Part shown: piece by piece, positions 1 to 5,341 of the stretch
Numbering within the stretch: the first letter of the stretch is position 1
How the letters are laid out: each line of letters starts with the position of its first letter
NCBI GenBank assembly: GCA_041946755.1
Contig: JBHGBB010000207.1
Span: 1-6,549 of the forward strand
Origin: JBHGBB01 sp041946755
GTDB lineage: Bacteria; UBP4; UBA4092; JAOAEQ01
Direction of reading: 5' to 3'
Length of the DNA: 6,549 nucleotides
Made by a program: the position numbers and the translations under genes
The notes under the pieces: generated by a model
What the model saw: the letters and a program-made list of their open reading frames with translations, nothing else
What the model was told of the DNA's origin: nothing
The model's database searches: none

Positions 1-3
1 TGA

Positions 4-62
4 GTCCTAAGTCCTAAGAGTAAGCACTTTTTCTTCGGACTTAAGACTTCGGACTTCGGACT
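4..62. repeat. Degenerate heptanucleotide repeats in two inverted arms
   Basis: The left arm holds GTCCTAA twice (4-10, 11-17) and a degenerate third unit GAGTAAG (18-24). The right arm holds TTCGGAC, TTAAGAC, TTCGGAC, TTCGGAC in perfect 7-bp phase (34-61). The reverse complement of 3-18 matches 33-48 at 14 of 16 positions, so the arms can form a hairpin with a loop of about 14 nt. It lies just downstream of purC, whose minus-strand stop is at 70-72, and could act as a weak transcript end. No clear T-tract follows on the minus strand before the window edge. Units and periodicity are seen directly; function is unknown. Confidence 0.75.
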
Positions 63-69
63 TTATTAT

Positions 70-957
70 TTATAGCTTTTTCCCAACCAATCTTTGGTAA
101 GCTTCCCGATACTTCTGACTGGTTTTATTGACTACTTCTTCCGGTAAAACTGGTCCCGGCGGAGTTTTATCCCAATCGAGTGTTTCCAGATAATCACGAA
201 CGAACTGTTTATCGAAACTTTTCTGAGATCGCCCGGGTGAATATTCATCTTGCTGCCAGAATCGAGAAGAATCAGGAGTAAGTACTTCATCGATTAAAAT
301 TAATTCATTGTTCAACAATCCAAACTCGAATTTGGTATCGGAAATAATGATACCGCGCGATTCAGCGTATTTCGCTGCAGTTGTGTATATGGCCAGACTT
401 TTCTCTTTCAACATCTTTCCCAAATCCTGACCTACAATATTAATCATCTCTTGTTCGGAAATATTGATATCATGGCCGGTACTAGCTTTCGTCGAAGGGG
501 TAAATATCGGTTCCGGTAATTTACTCGATTCTACCAATCCTTTAGGTAGCTGAATCCCGCAAACCGTCCCGGATTTCTGATATTCTTTCCAGCCGGACCC
601 GGCCAGATAGCCACGGACTACGCATTCGATTGCTACTCCCCGGCTCTTTTTAACCAGCATCGTTCTGCCATCTAACAGCTGTTGATATTTTTTAGGTACT
701 TTCGGAGAATCGGTTATATCAATAGAAATCAGATGGTTTGGGATAATCGATTTGGTATATTCGAACCAGAACACCGAAAGTTGGGTCAATACTTTCCCTT
801 TATCCGGAATACCATTCGGTAACACCACATCAAAAGCCGAGATCCGGTCGGTAGCAATGAATAATAAGGTATCGCCAAGATCATAGATATCTCGAACTTT
901 ACCTTTTCGGAACAAGATTAATTCTGGAATATCGAGAGTTAATAAAACTGAAGACAT
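70..957 (-). CDS. purC: Phosphoribosylaminoimidazole-succinocarboxamide synthase (SAICAR synthetase)
   Basis: This cytoplasmic purine-biosynthesis enzyme uses ATP to join CAIR and L-aspartate into SAICAR (EC 6.3.2.6). At 295 aa it resembles the longer form of the family (yeast Ade1-like) rather than the roughly 237-aa E. coli type. Family motifs run in order: GKVRDIYD at residues 19-26 (nucleotide-binding loop region), ATDRISAFDVVLPNGIPDKG near 35-54, VRGYLAGSGWKEY near 114-126, and the acidic segment LILIDEVLTPDSSRFW near 219-234. The C-terminus has SFDKQFVRDYLE. The start is supported because the GKVRD motif lies at the usual distance from the N-terminus. The upstream sequence CCGGATAAGTT gives no good Shine-Dalgarno. 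A terminator-like hairpin sits only 22 nt upstream, separating it from the response regulators. No other pur gene is visible in the window. Confidence 0.96.
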   Translation of the reverse strand: MSSVLLTLDIPELILFRKGKVRDIYDLGDTLLFIATDRISAFDVVLPNGIPDKGKVLTQLSVFWFEYTKSIIPNHLISIDITDSPKVPKKYQQLLDGRTMLVKKSRGVAIECVVRGYLAGSGWKEYQKSGTVCGIQLPKGLVESSKLPEPIFTPSTKASTGHDINISEQEMINIVGQDLGKMLKEKSLAIYTTAAKYAESRGIIISDTKFEFGLLNNELILIDEVLTPDSSRFWQQDEYSPGRSQKSFDKQFVRDYLETLDWDKTPPGPVLPEEVVNKTSQKYREAYQRLVGKKL

Positions 958-974
958 AACTTATCCGGAGAAAC

Positions 975-1009
975 CAAAAAACCTAAAAACGGATTAAAGT
1001 TTTTAGGTT
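975..1009 (-). terminator. AT-rich intrinsic terminator-like hairpin between response regulator and purC
   Basis: A perfect 11-bp stem pairs AACCTAAAAAC (980-990) with GTTTTTAGGTT (999-1009) around an 8-nt loop. On the minus strand the stem is followed at once by a run of T (complement of the A-run at 976-980). It lies 43 bp after the response regulator stop (1053-1055), so it probably ends transcription of that unit. It is also only 22 nt upstream of the purC ATG, so an attenuator role is possible. The stem has few G-C pairs and may be leaky. Confidence 0.7.
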
Positions 1010-1052
1010 CTTTGATTCTGTTATTTTTCCTTTTTTATTTTTATTCAATACC

Positions 1053-1472
1053 TTATTCCAAATGGAGAATATCTTCGTAAGAAAGGATTTTCTGACCAAC
1101 CGGTTTATCGGCTAATATTTCATCAACCTTTTTAACTAATTCATTAATTTCAAATGGTTTCGCAAAATAAGCCGCAACGTTCTGCTGCATCGAATAGAAT
1201 TCATCTTCCGGGTTGGAATATGCGGTGATAACTATGATTATTACATTCCGCAAGGTTGGAGAATGATGAATCGCTTCGATTAGCTGATGTCCATCTACTT
1301 TTGGCATTCGGATATCCAGTATCATCATATCCGGTTCTGCCGCTTGTGCTTTCTGTAGTCCGTTGAAACCATCCGATGCGGTTACTATTTCATATTTATC
1401 TCGTAACGAGATTTTTATCATTTGCAGCATCTCTTTATCATCATCAACAACTAAAATCCGATGTTTTGCCAT
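1053..1472 (-). CDS. Single-domain CheY-like response regulator (copy 1)
   Basis: This 139-aa protein is a receiver domain with no DNA-binding or enzymatic output domain. Visible receiver residues are the acidic cluster D10-D12 (VVDDD), the phospho-acceptor D53 in ILDIRMPKVDG, T83 in VITAYS, and K105 in AYFAKPF; all are intact, so phosphorylation is expected. After the receiver fold comes a short tail, KILSYEDILHLE (128-139), that is also kept in the neighbouring copy. Hand alignment gives 107 of 139 identities (77%) to the copy at 1581-2000. Upstream, the only Shine-Dalgarno-like run is GAAGG, about 13 nt before ATG, which is weak. The gene lies 108 bp downstream of copy 2 and may share its promoter; I see no convincing promoter of its own in that gap. 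No cognate histidine kinase is in the window. It probably acts by protein-protein contact. Confidence 0.93.
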   Translation of the reverse strand: MAKHRILVVDDDKEMLQMIKISLRDKYEIVTASDGFNGLQKAQAAEPDMMILDIRMPKVDGHQLIEAIHHSPTLRNVIIIVITAYSNPEDEFYSMQQNVAAYFAKPFEINELVKKVDEILADKPVGQKILSYEDILHLE

Positions 1473-1580
1473 AGTTCGTTTCTAACCTTCAAATATTGTT
1501 TTTTAAGCTGTTCTATTCAATATCTATCCCATTTAAAGTTTTGATTATTTTTCTTTATATCTTGAGTCACTAACCGGAAC

Positions 1581-2000
1581 TTATTCCATACTGAGAATTT
1601 CTTCGTAGGAAAGGACTTTGGGACCAACCGCTTTCTGCGCTAGAACTTCATCAATCTTTTTAACCAGTTCCGGCATTTCGAATGGTTTCGGGATATATGC
1701 GGCTACTCCTTGTTGCATTGCAAGAAACTCATCTTCCGGGTCGGAATGAGCGGTGATTACTGCTATCGGAATATTCCGCAATCTCGGGGAATGATGAATC
1801 GCATCGATTAACTGATGCCCATCTACTTTCGGCATCCGGATATCCAGGATCATCATATCCGGCTCCACTGCTTGTGCTTTCTGTAGTCCGGTGAAGCCAT
1901 CTGAAGCAGTTACCACTTCGTATTTATCGCGTAGGGCAAGCTTTATAATTTGCAGTATATCTTTATCGTCATCAACGATTAAAATCCGATGTTTGGCCAT
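1581..2000 (-). CDS. Single-domain CheY-like response regulator (copy 2)
   Basis: This 139-aa receiver-only protein keeps D10-D12, phospho-acceptor D53 (ILDIRMPKVDG), T83 (VITAHS) and K105 (AYIPKPF). It ends in the tail KVLSYEEILSME, nearly the same as in copy 1. It differs from copy 1 at about 10 of the first 70 residues but about 22 of the last 69, so divergence is concentrated toward alpha4-beta5-alpha5, the usual partner-binding face of receivers. Its start is the best defined in the window: AGGAG lies 4 nt before ATG, and a TTGACA-17-TATATT promoter lies upstream. It is the first gene of a leftward unit with copy 1 and is divergent from the F-domain gene at 2122. The partner kinase and target are not visible. 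Confidence 0.94.
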   Translation of the reverse strand: MAKHRILIVDDDKDILQIIKLALRDKYEVVTASDGFTGLQKAQAVEPDMMILDIRMPKVDGHQLIDAIHHSPRLRNIPIAVITAHSDPEDEFLAMQQGVAAYIPKPFEMPELVKKIDEVLAQKAVGPKVLSYEEILSME

Positions 2001-2004
2001 AATT

Positions 2005-2009
2005 CTCCT
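2005..2009 (-). promoter_or_regulatory. Shine-Dalgarno site of response regulator copy 2
   Basis: AGGAG on the minus strand is followed by AATT and then ATG. The 4-nt spacing is slightly short. This is the only strong Shine-Dalgarno motif in front of any of the eight genes, and it fixes the start at 2000. Confidence 0.8.
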
Positions 2010-2035
2010 AAAATCTCCACTAAATGTAGGGTTTT

Positions 2036-2064
2036 AATATACGATAAAATGCGTTTACTGTCAA
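2036..2064 (-). promoter_or_regulatory. Sigma70-type promoter for the response regulators
   Basis: Read on the minus strand there is a perfect -35 TTGACA (2064-2059), a 17-bp spacer, and a -10 TATATT (2041-2036). Transcription should start near 2029, giving a leader of about 28 nt that contains AGGAG before the ATG at 2000. This is the closest match to consensus in the window. Confidence 0.85.
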
Positions 2065-2083
2065 ATGATTTTAGGAGTACGAT

Positions 2084-2109
2084 TATCAAAATAAATCGAT
2101 GTTTTGATA
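2084..2109. promoter_or_regulatory. Operator-like dyad over the F-domain gene promoter
   Basis: TATCAAAA (2084-2091) and TTTTGATA (2102-2109) form a perfect 8-bp inverted repeat with a 10-bp centre. It spans the likely -35/spacer region and enters the -10 TATAAT at 2108. A protein bound here would be expected to block the rightward promoter. The binding protein is not identified. Confidence 0.45.
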
Positions 2110-2113
2110 TAAT
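2105..2113 (+). promoter_or_regulatory. Extended -10 promoter directly before the F-domain gene
   Basis: TGATATAAT is an extended -10 (TG-N-TATAAT), with TATAAT at 2108-2113. Only a weak -35 is present (TTATCA at 2083-2088 with a 19-bp spacer). The expected transcription start is about 2120 and the ATG is at 2122, so the mRNA would be leaderless or nearly so. No Shine-Dalgarno lies before the ATG. Confidence 0.65.
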
Positions 2114-2121
2114 ACTAGATA

Positions 2122-2736
2122 ATGAATAAAGATACTTTGTTAAGTTCATCACTATCAACCTCGACGTTACGAGCCGAAGCGCTGTTTTTTGAACGGTTTG
2201 CTCAACTTATTGCGTCTGATGTTCCGCTGCTTCGCGCGATTGAAATCGCTTCTGAAGAGATTTCCGATTTGGCATTAAAAAAAATCATACATGAGATAAA
2301 ATTGTTTCTGGAACAGGGGGAAAGTATCAGCGATGCTTTTCGTCGATATCCGAAACATTTCTCGAAATTTGCGGTAGCGATTATCGATTCCGGAGAACGG
2401 GAAGGACGGTTGGAAGATAATTTTAATAAATTAGCGGAATCGTTACGTCGGGAAATCGAGAATCGGAAAGCTATTATCCCGATTACTCATGGTTTGGGTA
2501 CGACTGTTCCCTTATCCTCTTCACCGATAAATGAAACGATGTTGAATAATCTGGCTACCCGGTTCGCATCAAGTTTTATCGATGCTTTCGAAGAACTCGC
2601 GCATAAAAACAAACCGCAACATAAAAATATCCTGGTTGTTAATCCCAACGATTTATGCCCGAAATGCAGAAATAAGATTAGTAGCAAGATCACAAAACCA
2701 AAAGCAACAGGATTAAAAAGAACAAAAAAGAAATGA
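2122..2736 (+). CDS. Stand-alone type II secretion F-domain (GspF/PilC-like) protein with CxxC tail
   Basis: Residues about 18-112 resemble one cytoplasmic domain of the T2SSF family: FFERFAQLIASDVPLLRAIE, then LEQGESISDAFRRYP, then the signature AIIDSGEREGRLEDNFNKLAE. Full GspF/PilC proteins have about 400 aa, two such domains and three membrane helices. This one has 204 aa and no hydrophobic segment long enough to span a membrane, so it is probably soluble. The remaining 90 residues do not look like GspF: a Ser/Thr/Pro-rich linker (118-137), a probable amphipathic helix (139-162), CPKC at 179-182 (a possible half zinc site), and a Lys-rich end. The domain in PilC/GspF contacts the assembly ATPase, so a regulatory or decoy role is conceivable but inferred. 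The stop overlaps the next start by 4 bp. Confidence 0.8.
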   Translation: MNKDTLLSSSLSTSTLRAEALFFERFAQLIASDVPLLRAIEIASEEISDLALKKIIHEIKLFLEQGESISDAFRRYPKHFSKFAVAIIDSGEREGRLEDNFNKLAESLRREIENRKAIIPITHGLGTTVPLSSSPINETMLNNLATRFASSFIDAFEELAHKNKPQHKNILVVNPNDLCPKCRNKISSKITKPKATGLKRTKKK

Positions 2737-3194
2737 ACTTTCGGATTTCGAAACAGCAAAAACAAATACTCAATCGTATCCAATCCGGATTTCCGATAGC
2801 GAATGCTCCTTATACGCTATTATCCGGAGAATTAGGATTACCTAATCGACTTATATTGAACCAGATTATCCACTTAAAACGGCATCAACTCATCCGACGG
2901 TTAGGCGGGATATTTCAATCGCAATCTCTGGGATATAAAAGTTTATTATGCGGAGTTAAACTCGATCCGAAATATGTGAATCAGGTTGGAACTAAAATCG
3001 CTCAATATAAAGCTGTCACCCATTGTTATGCTCGGAACCATACTTATAATGTATGGTTCACGTTGACCGGTAAAACCAATAAAGAAATAAAGTCGATTCT
3101 AACGGAAATTGACAAAATGCACGGTGTTCAAGAGATATTAGTTCTGCCATCAGTCAAGACGTTCAAAATCAGAACCGAATTTAAAGTAGCTTAA
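2733..3194 (+). CDS. AhbA/AhbB-like siroheme decarboxylase family protein (Lrp/AsnC fold)
   Basis: This 153-aa protein has an N-terminal winged-helix-like segment (about 8-62), including IQSGFPIANAPY and IRRLGGIFQSQSLGY, and a C-terminal AsnC-type alpha-beta domain (about 69-150). The segment RNHTYNVWFTLTG (101-113) matches the signature of AhbA/AhbB and NirD/L/G/H siroheme decarboxylases, which make 12,18-didecarboxysiroheme in the alternative heme or heme d1 routes. Those enzymes usually occur as pairs; only one copy is present here and no heme gene is in view. It could therefore have a different substrate or be a ligand-responsive regulator derived from the family. Its ATG overlaps the TGA of the previous gene (ATGA), suggesting translational coupling. 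There is no clear Shine-Dalgarno, only an A-rich run upstream. Confidence 0.8.
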   Translation: MNFRISKQQKQILNRIQSGFPIANAPYTLLSGELGLPNRLILNQIIHLKRHQLIRRLGGIFQSQSLGYKSLLCGVKLDPKYVNQVGTKIAQYKAVTHCYARNHTYNVWFTLTGKTNKEIKSILTEIDKMHGVQEILVLPSVKTFKIRTEFKVA

Positions 3195-3202
3195 ATGTAT
3201 AG

Positions 3203-3208
3203 TATAAT
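3203..3208 (+). promoter_or_regulatory. TATAAT -10 box just before the UbiA-family gene
   Basis: A perfect TATAAT ends 11 nt before the ATG at 3220. A 17-bp spacer places TTTAAA (3180-3185, 4 of 6 matches) as a weak -35 inside the end of the upstream gene. The predicted transcription start is near 3215, giving a leader of about 5 nt without a Shine-Dalgarno. The gene may also be read through from 2122. Confidence 0.55.
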
Positions 3209-3219
3209 TCTATCCTATT

Positions 3220-4131
3220 ATGCTAAAACTGATTTTAATCAGCATGCGGCCGAAGCAATGGACTAAAAACCTGGTGGTTTTTGCCGGCATAATCTTTGCC
3301 AAACAACTGGCAGATCCTTGGTTGTTTCTCCGGTCGATTATCGCGTTTATCTTATTTTGTATGGTCTCCGGAGCGATATATCTCATCAACGATATCGCTG
3401 ATAAGGAACAAGACCGGCTCCATCCGCGAAAACAGTTTCGACCGATAGCTTCCGGCAAACTTCCTACCGGACAAGCGGGATTCGCAGCAACGATTATTTT
3501 ATTGATATCTACTGCGATAGCGTTTATTTTAAGCCCATTATTCGGTGTCGGGTTATTGCTCTATTTTGTCATGATGCTCGCTTATTCCTACTATTTAAAA
3601 CATATCGTTATTCTTGATATTCTGGTTATCGCATTAGGATTCGTACTCCGCGCTTATGCCGGGGTAATTGTCCATCCGAATCTAACCGCATCGAAATGGT
3701 TATTGATGTGCGCATTTTTCCTGGCGTTATTCTTAATTATCAGCAAACGCCGGCATGAACTGGTACTGCTGGAAGATAAAGCGAACAATCATCGGCAGGT
3801 ATTATTGGAATATTCAGCCGGGTTTCTCGATCAGATGGTAGCGATCGTCACTTCGATGACGGTTTTCTCTTATGCGTTATATACCATTTCCCGGGAGACG
3901 ATCGAGAAATTCCAGACCCATAGCTTGATTCTCACTTTTCCTTTCGTTCTCTTCGGTATTCTACGTTATCTTTATTTGGTATATCGACGTGGTGAAGGTG
4001 GCGAGCCGGAAACGATTTTACTGCAAGATAAACCGCTCTTAATGACGATATTACTCTGGTTAATTCTGGTTATTTCGATTATCTACTACCCTACTCCATT
4101 CGACCAGTTCCTGCGATTAGGAACAGACTAA
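3220..4131 (+). CDS. UbiA-family prenyl-phosphate phosphoribosyltransferase-like membrane protein
   Basis: This 303-aa polytopic membrane protein has about eight or nine hydrophobic helices. The N-terminal MRPKQWTKNLVVFAG (9-23) and the first Asp-rich motif NDIADKEQD (57-65, N-D-x-x-D-x-x-x-D) followed by RLHPRKQFRPIASG are typical of decaprenyl-phosphate phosphoribosyltransferases (Rv3806c type, EC 2.4.2.45). Also present are YSYYLKHIVILD (122-133) with the second-motif Asp, SKRRHEL (175-181), and GEPETILLQDKPL (261-272). In mycobacteria the enzyme transfers phosphoribose from PRPP to decaprenyl phosphate for arabinan synthesis. Outside actinobacteria the product is usually unproven, so the lipid acceptor and purpose are open. 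The partner oxidase/reductase genes (DprE1/DprE2) are not in the window. ATG 3220 is preferred; M9 is an alternative start. Confidence 0.88.
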   Translation: MLKLILISMRPKQWTKNLVVFAGIIFAKQLADPWLFLRSIIAFILFCMVSGAIYLINDIADKEQDRLHPRKQFRPIASGKLPTGQAGFAATIILLISTAIAFILSPLFGVGLLLYFVMMLAYSYYLKHIVILDILVIALGFVLRAYAGVIVHPNLTASKWLLMCAFFLALFLIISKRRHELVLLEDKANNHRQVLLEYSAGFLDQMVAIVTSMTVFSYALYTISRETIEKFQTHSLILTFPFVLFGILRYLYLVYRRGEGGEPETILLQDKPLLMTILLWLILVISIIYYPTPFDQFLRLGTD

Positions 4132-4137
4132 GCTCAG

Positions 4138-4218
4138 TTAAGGGTTAAGAGTGAAGAGTGAAGAATGAACATACGATAACTCTTAACTCTTAATTCTTAA
4201 TTTTTAATTGGTTTTTTT
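4138..4218. terminator. Heptad-repeat hairpin and T-tract between convergent genes
   Basis: The left arm has five 7-bp units (4138-4172): TTAAGGG, TTAAGAG, TGAAGAG, TGAAGAA, TGAACAT. The right arm has five (4177-4211): TAACTCT twice, TAATTCT, TAATTTT, TAATTGG. The arms are inverted: 4145-4166 matches the reverse complement of 4179-4200 at 18 of 22 positions. On the plus strand the hairpin is followed by T5 (4201-4205) and T7 (4212-4218), fitting an intrinsic terminator for the UbiA-family gene. On the minus strand after proB no comparable T-run follows. The T7 overlaps the proB stop codon. Confidence 0.65.
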
Positions 4219-5332
4219 AGGCAGGGTTTAGCAGGACCAGATTATCCCGGTGGACGACTTCATCGTAGTATTTATAGCCGAGGACTGACTTAACCTGAGA
4301 CGATTTTAATCCTTTAATCTTATTCAATTCTGAAGCGGTATAGTTTACCAACCCGCGGGCGAATTCTATCCCTTCAGTATCAGTGATTTGCACCACATCT
4401 CCCGGTTCGAATTCCCCTTCGACTTTAACTATCCCCGATGGTAATAAGCTTTTTCCGGATTTAGTTAACGCTGATTTCGCACCGGAATCGACATAGATCC
4501 TGTTTCCGGCCGAACTACCGCCGTAAGCGATCCATCGTTCCCGAGCGGATAATTTCCGTTTTCGTTGTGGAATGAATTTAGTACCAACCGTGTCATTTTT
4601 TACCGCCCGGATGACGATATTTTTAACTGTGCCATTGATAATATACATGGTGGTCCCGGACATGGTAGCGATTTTTGCGGCTGCAAGTTTGGTTACCATT
4701 CCTCCAGTACCGAAAATACTGCCGGCACCAGCCGCTGATTCCATGATAGTATCAGTCAGTTTCTCTACCACTGGAATAATTTTTGCCTGTTTATTCTTTT
4801 TTGGATCGCGGTCGAATAAACCTTCAACATCAGTCAGGATTAATAACAAATCCGCTTCAACCTTACTCGCAACCCGGGCGGAAAGGGTATCATTATCCCC
4901 AATTTTAAGTTCATCGATAGCTACGGTATCGTTCTCATTGATGATTGGGATTACACCCAATTCCAGCAGACGTAACAAGGTATTCCGGGCATTAAGATAT
5001 CGCTGCCGGTCGTTCATATCCCCTTCAGTCAGCAACACCTGGGCGACATGCAGTTTTCTGGCGCTGAATATCTCTTCATAGAGATGCATCAACTGGCTTT
5101 GTCCAACAGCAGCTAACGCCTGCCGGTCGGGAATAAGTTTCGGCCGCTCTTTCCACTCCAATTTCCGCATCCCGGCACCGATCGCACCGGAAGTGACGAT
5201 GATGATCTGTTTCCCTTGATGATGCAGTTGGTCAATCTGGTCTGCCAGATGGTTCACCAGGTCGCGGTTAAAGATATTTTTCGCACCGTTTAATAGATTC
5301 GTTCCGATTTTGATTACGATTCGAGTATACAT
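4217..5332 (-). CDS. proB: Glutamate 5-kinase with C-terminal PUA domain
   Basis: This enzyme phosphorylates L-glutamate to gamma-glutamyl phosphate, the first step of proline synthesis in the cytoplasm (EC 2.7.2.11). The length of 371 aa is close to the E. coli protein (367 aa). The amino-acid kinase domain (about 3-255) shows VIKIGTNLL (6-14), TSGAIGAG (47-54), NENDTVA (132-138), GDNDTLSA (145-152), LTDVEGLFDRDP (166-177) and GTGGMVTK (208-215). The PUA domain (about 276-360) begins GNRIYVDSGAKSAL. It lies 15 bp downstream of obg on the same strand. Its usual partner proA is not downstream, where a convergent gene sits. The start has no Shine-Dalgarno; a TATAAT lies 9 nt upstream of ATG, so it may have its own leaderless transcript besides obg read-through. 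Confidence 0.97.
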   Translation of the reverse strand: MYTRIVIKIGTNLLNGAKNIFNRDLVNHLADQIDQLHHQGKQIIIVTSGAIGAGMRKLEWKERPKLIPDRQALAAVGQSQLMHLYEEIFSARKLHVAQVLLTEGDMNDRQRYLNARNTLLRLLELGVIPIINENDTVAIDELKIGDNDTLSARVASKVEADLLLILTDVEGLFDRDPKKNKQAKIIPVVEKLTDTIMESAAGAGSIFGTGGMVTKLAAAKIATMSGTTMYIINGTVKNIVIRAVKNDTVGTKFIPQRKRKLSARERWIAYGGSSAGNRIYVDSGAKSALTKSGKSLLPSGIVKVEGEFEPGDVVQITDTEGIEFARGLVNYTASELNKIKGLKSSQVKSVLGYKYYDEVVHRDNLVLLNPA

Positions 5333-5341
5333 AATTCGCTG

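Larger units (their letters stand above)
2005..2077. repeat. Perfect 11-bp inverted repeat flanking the response regulator promoter
   Basis: CTCCTAAAATC at 2005-2015 is the exact reverse complement of GATTTTAGGAG at 2067-2077, with 51 bp between them. The interval contains the complete leftward promoter. The left arm overlaps the response regulator Shine-Dalgarno; the right arm lies just upstream of its -35 and is followed by no start codon. A paired regulator site is one reading; a duplicated leader fragment is another. Confidence 0.6.

Noticed and set aside
4..62. Insertion sequence terminal repeat
   Set aside because: The inverted arms are made of internal 7-bp units and no transposase or target duplication is visible.
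1473..1580. Separate promoter for response regulator copy 1
   Set aside because: Only weak matches such as TTGAAT with AATATT can be assembled in this AT-rich gap, so I do not annotate one.
2487..2783. 98-aa minus-strand hydrophobic open frame
   Set aside because: The apparent membrane helices are the antisense of the Lys/Asn-rich C-terminus of the F-domain gene.
3210..3458. 82-aa minus-strand open frame
   Set aside because: It is antisense to the start of the UbiA-family gene, including its catalytic Asp motif, and has no family features.
4138..4211. Possible CRISPR array
   Set aside because: The 7-bp units are contiguous, with no spacers and no cas genes; they are short tandem repeats.
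4572..5081. 169-aa plus-strand open frame opposite proB
   Set aside because: It lies entirely antisense to a well-supported kinase gene, has no recognisable motif and has no start signal.
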